Source: Conexibacteraceae bacterium
GTDB lineage: Bacteria; Actinomycetota; Thermoleophilia; Solirubrobacterales; Solirubrobacteraceae
Assembly: GCA_009785395.1 (NCBI GenBank)
Contig: WQWK01000008.1
Location: forward strand, 1-17,354
Length of the DNA: 17,354 nt
Direction of reading: 5' to 3'
The position numbers were made by a program, and so were the translations under genes. This document shows positions 14,341 to 17,354 of the stretch, in pieces. Every line of letters begins with the position of its first letter. The first letter of the stretch is position 1. The notes below the pieces were generated by a model. It made no database searches. It saw only the letters and a list, made by a program, of their open reading frames with translations, and had not been told where the DNA came from.

Positions 14341-15311
14341 GTCGCCGGGACCTGCTGGGTGATGCAGTGCGGACCGCCGCCGCCGTAGGCGAGCGTCGCT
14401 CCCGGGACCGGCACGACAGCGCGCCCGGGGAAGGCGCCGGCGATGATCGCGAGCGCCTCCTCGTCGTACTCGGCTTCGGTCACCGGCACGATCACCGCAC
14501 CATTGCACACGTAGAGGTTCAGGTATCCGGCAGCAACGCGCTCGCCGGCGACATCCGCGTAGGGGAGGTGCGGGACGGCGATCGTCTCGAACCCGGCATC
14601 GTGCAGCCGTTCCACGTTCTCCGCGCAGTTCTCGTGGTTGGGGTTACGCTCCGGCACGGTCTGCACGAGCACGCGCCGGTCGGGCGTGACCGCGGCGATC
14701 AGGTCGACGTGCCCGTCCGTATCGCGATCCTCGGCCAGTCCCTGGCCCAGCCAGACGATCCGCTCGGCGCCGAGGTACTCCACCAGGAGCTCCTCGATCG
14801 CGCTCTGCGACAGTGACGGGTTGCGGTTCTTCGCCAGCAGGCACTGCTCTGTGGTGATGATCGCGCCGGCGCCGTCGCTGATCACCGAGCCGCCCTCGAG
14901 CACCATCGGCACCGGGCGCACCTCGTCACCGAGCTCGCGCGCGATCAGCGCGCCGATCGCGGCGTCCTTATCCCAGGGCGGGAACTTCTCGCCCCAGGCG
15001 TTGAAGCCGAAATGGTTGGCGAGACGCCCGCCCGCGTCGTCGACGACGTAGATCGGGCCGCTGTCACGCAGCCAGGAGTCGTCGATCGGCAACTCCACGA
15101 TCGCGACCCGACTGGTACAGGCCCCCCTTGCGGCCCGCGCATCCTCGGCCGAGCCCGCGATCATCGTCACATCCTCGAAGTCGGCGATCGCGTTGGCCAC
15201 CTCGGCGTAATCGGCCCGCGCCTGCTCGAGCCCCGGCCCCCACAGCTCCGTGCGGCAGGGCCAGCCCATGATCGTCCGCTCGTGCGGCTCCCACTCGCCT
15301 GGGTAGCGCAT
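14337..15311 (-). CDS. aguA: Agmatine deiminase
   Basis: Hydrolyses agmatine to N-carbamoylputrescine and ammonia in the cytoplasm. The product is in the PPAD (Porphyromonas-type peptidyl-arginine deiminase) guanidine-modifying superfamily. Its 324 residues are a little shorter than many AguA proteins (roughly 340-370). Motifs in order are GEWEPHERTIMGWP (5-18), DDSWLRDSGP (77-86) with the substrate-binding Asp, NHFGFNAWG (99-107), LEGGS (138-142), TTEQCLL (153-159), DTDGHVD (197-203) with His201, and GGGGPHCITQQ (310-320) with the nucleophile Cys316. It begins 27 bp after the stop of the ABC ATPase gene on the same strand and overlaps aguB by 4 bp, so transporter and enzymes are probably one transcript. 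Confidence 0.96.
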   Translation of the reverse strand: MRYPGEWEPHERTIMGWPCRTELWGPGLEQARADYAEVANAIADFEDVTMIAGSAEDARAARGACTSRVAIVELPIDDSWLRDSGPIYVVDDAGGRLANHFGFNAWGEKFPPWDKDAAIGALIARELGDEVRPVPMVLEGGSVISDGAGAIITTEQCLLAKNRNPSLSQSAIEELLVEYLGAERIVWLGQGLAEDRDTDGHVDLIAAVTPDRRVLVQTVPERNPNHENCAENVERLHDAGFETIAVPHLPYADVAGERVAAGYLNLYVCNGAVIVPVTEAEYDEEALAIIAGAFPGRAVVPVPGATLAYGGGGPHCITQQVPAT

Positions 15312-15338
15312 GGCCCCAGCCTACCGGGGCGATGTGCC

Positions 15339-16504
15339 TCAGGCAGCCTGCTGGGCCGGCAGCGTCGGCATCTGATCGCCCGCGTTCTGCGGGCTGTGAT
15401 CCGAGCGCTTGGCCGAGGCGAGCTCTGCGGCCGTGATGTTCTGCGGGTGGTGGCAGGCGGCCAGGTGGCCGTCCGCGTACTCGGTCAGCTGGGGCTCGAC
15501 GGAGCGGCAGATTTCGCTCGCGCGCGGGCAGCGGCTGGCGAAGCGGCAGCCCTTGGGCGGGTCAATCGGGCTGGGGACCTCGCCGGTGACGGTCGTGCGG
15601 GTGCGGGCGCGGTTCTCGGCCGGGTCCGGGATCGGGATCGCGCTGAGCAGCAGCGACGTGTAGGGGTGGATCGGCTTGGTGTAGAGCTCCTCGGAGGGCG
15701 AGAGCTCCATGATCTTGCCGAGGTACATGACGGCGATGCGGTCGGAGACGTGGCGCACGACGCTGAGGTCGTGGGCCACAAAGACGTAGCTGAGGCCGAG
15801 GTCGTCCTGGAGCTCGTCGAGCAGGTTGATGACCTGGGCCTGGATCGAGACGTCGAGCGCCGAGACGGGCTCGTCGAGCAGGATCAGCTTGGGGCCGATC
15901 GCGAGCGCGCGGGCGATGCCGATGCGCTGACGCTGGCCGCCGGAGAACTCGTGCGGGAAGCGGCTGAGGTGCTCGGGCCGCAGGCCCACTCGCTCGAGCA
16001 GCTTGCGGCTCTCGGCCTCGACCTGATCGGAGGGGACGCCGCGGAGCTTCAGCGGTGTCGCCAGGATCTGGCTGATCCGCTTGCGCGGGTTGAGCGACGC
16101 CTGCGGATCCTGGAAGACCATCTGCATCTCGCGCCGGATCGGCTGCATCTCGCGGCGGCGGGCCTTGGTGATGTCGGCGTCGCGGAACTTGATCTCGCCG
16201 CCGGTCGGGTCGATCAGCCGCACCAGCGTGCGTATCAGCGTCGTCTTGCCGCAGCCCGACTCGCCGACGACGCCGAGCGTCTCGCCCTCGTTGATCGTGA
16301 ACGAGACGTCGTCGACCGCGTGCACGTTCGCGACCGTGCGGTCGATGATCAGTCCCGACTTGACGGGGAAGAGCACCCGCAGGTGATCGACCGTCATCAG
16401 CTCGGTCGCGCGCTTATCTCTCTGGCCACCGTTCACCGCCTGGCCACCGTTCACCGGCTCGCCCACGGGCTCTGCGGGCTCGGGCATGCCCTCTCCGGCC
16501 TCGG

Positions 16505-16508
<4 letters not shown>
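15339..16508 (-). CDS. Peptide-type ABC transporter ATP-binding protein (OppF/DppF-like)
   Basis: Cytoplasmic ATPase of an oligopeptide/dipeptide/nickel-class ABC importer, 389 residues from ATG 16508, which overlaps the upstream stop by 4 bp (ATGA). Walker A GESGCGKTT (82-90), Q-loop Q133 in MVFQDPQASLNPRKRI, signature FSGGQRQR (188-195), Walker B LILLDEP (208-214) and H-loop His246 (VAHDLS) are all present. The oligo_HPY C-terminal domain has HPYT and four cysteines (C321, C327, C334, C352) of the kind reported to hold an iron-sulfur cluster in some members. The first 35 residues are Glu/Gly/Asn-rich and contain a VNGGQA duplication. OppF and DppF cannot be told apart here. Permease and binding-protein genes must lie upstream, outside the window. 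Confidence 0.94.
16422..16457 (-). repeat. 18-bp tandem duplication in the ABC ATPase N-terminus
   Basis: Two 18-bp units (16422-16439 and 16440-16457) that differ only at the last base. They encode VNGGQ twice in the low-complexity N-terminal extension, ahead of the ATPase domain. This looks like a recent slippage event that keeps the frame. Confidence 0.7.

Positions 16509-17354
<846 letters not shown>

Noticed and set aside
14341..14508. N-terminal extension of AguB
   Set aside because: It lies within the 3' end of aguA in another frame and is Arg-rich. The ATGA overlap gives the natural start.

Overview
The window is a high-GC segment, dense with genes, from what is most likely an actinobacterium. 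A deep lineage such as Thermoleophilia/Solirubrobacterales is my best guess. That guess rests on GC content, short intergenic gaps, weak or absent Shine-Dalgarno sites, TANNNT-type -10 boxes close to start codons, and the gene mix. It is inference, not a database result. Both window edges cut a gene.

Layout. (1) 1-1619, plus strand: the end of a Gfo/Idh/MocA sugar dehydrogenase, translationally coupled to a left-handed beta-helix acyltransferase. This pair resembles the WlbA/WlbB-type steps that make amino-sugar uronates for surface polysaccharide. (2) 1722-2348, plus: an ArsR-like winged-helix regulator. (3) 2378-8003, minus: a replication and translation block, in transcription order rpsF, ssb, rpsR, rplI, dnaB, a DnaC/DnaI-like AAA+ protein, purA. 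rpsF has a short structured leader next to a TATATT box. The 307-bp rpsF-ssb gap carries 11-bp tandem repeats and two palindromes. A perfect hairpin separates rplI from dnaB. (4) 8070-9695, plus: a YdeI/OmpD-associated family protein and a membrane fatty-acid desaturase, with an 11+11 bp dyad between them. (5) 9823-11364, minus: a GT20 trehalose-6-phosphate-synthase-like protein, convergent with the desaturase across a cluster of hairpins. (6) 11507-13375, plus: a membrane protein with an M28-like ectodomain that appears to have lost its metal site. (7) 13378-17354, minus: two oligopeptide-type ABC ATPases (the first in transcription order is cut by the window edge) followed by aguA and aguB, which convert agmatine to putrescine.

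How the genes work together. The central block is the familiar bS6-SSB-bS18-bL9-DnaB neighbourhood, extended here by a probable helicase loader and by purine synthesis. The last block suggests uptake of a peptide or amine coupled to polyamine synthesis, since both gene pairs overlap by 4 bp (ATGA) and the two pairs lie only 27 bp apart.

I found no CRISPR array, transposase, phage integrase, tRNA or rRNA, and no clear new multi-gene defence system. The most worthwhile leads are the degenerate M28/polytopic membrane protein, the GT20 enzyme with altered motifs, the DnaC/DnaI-like gene beside dnaB, the candidate S6:S18 leader, and several repeats and dyads in intergenic DNA.
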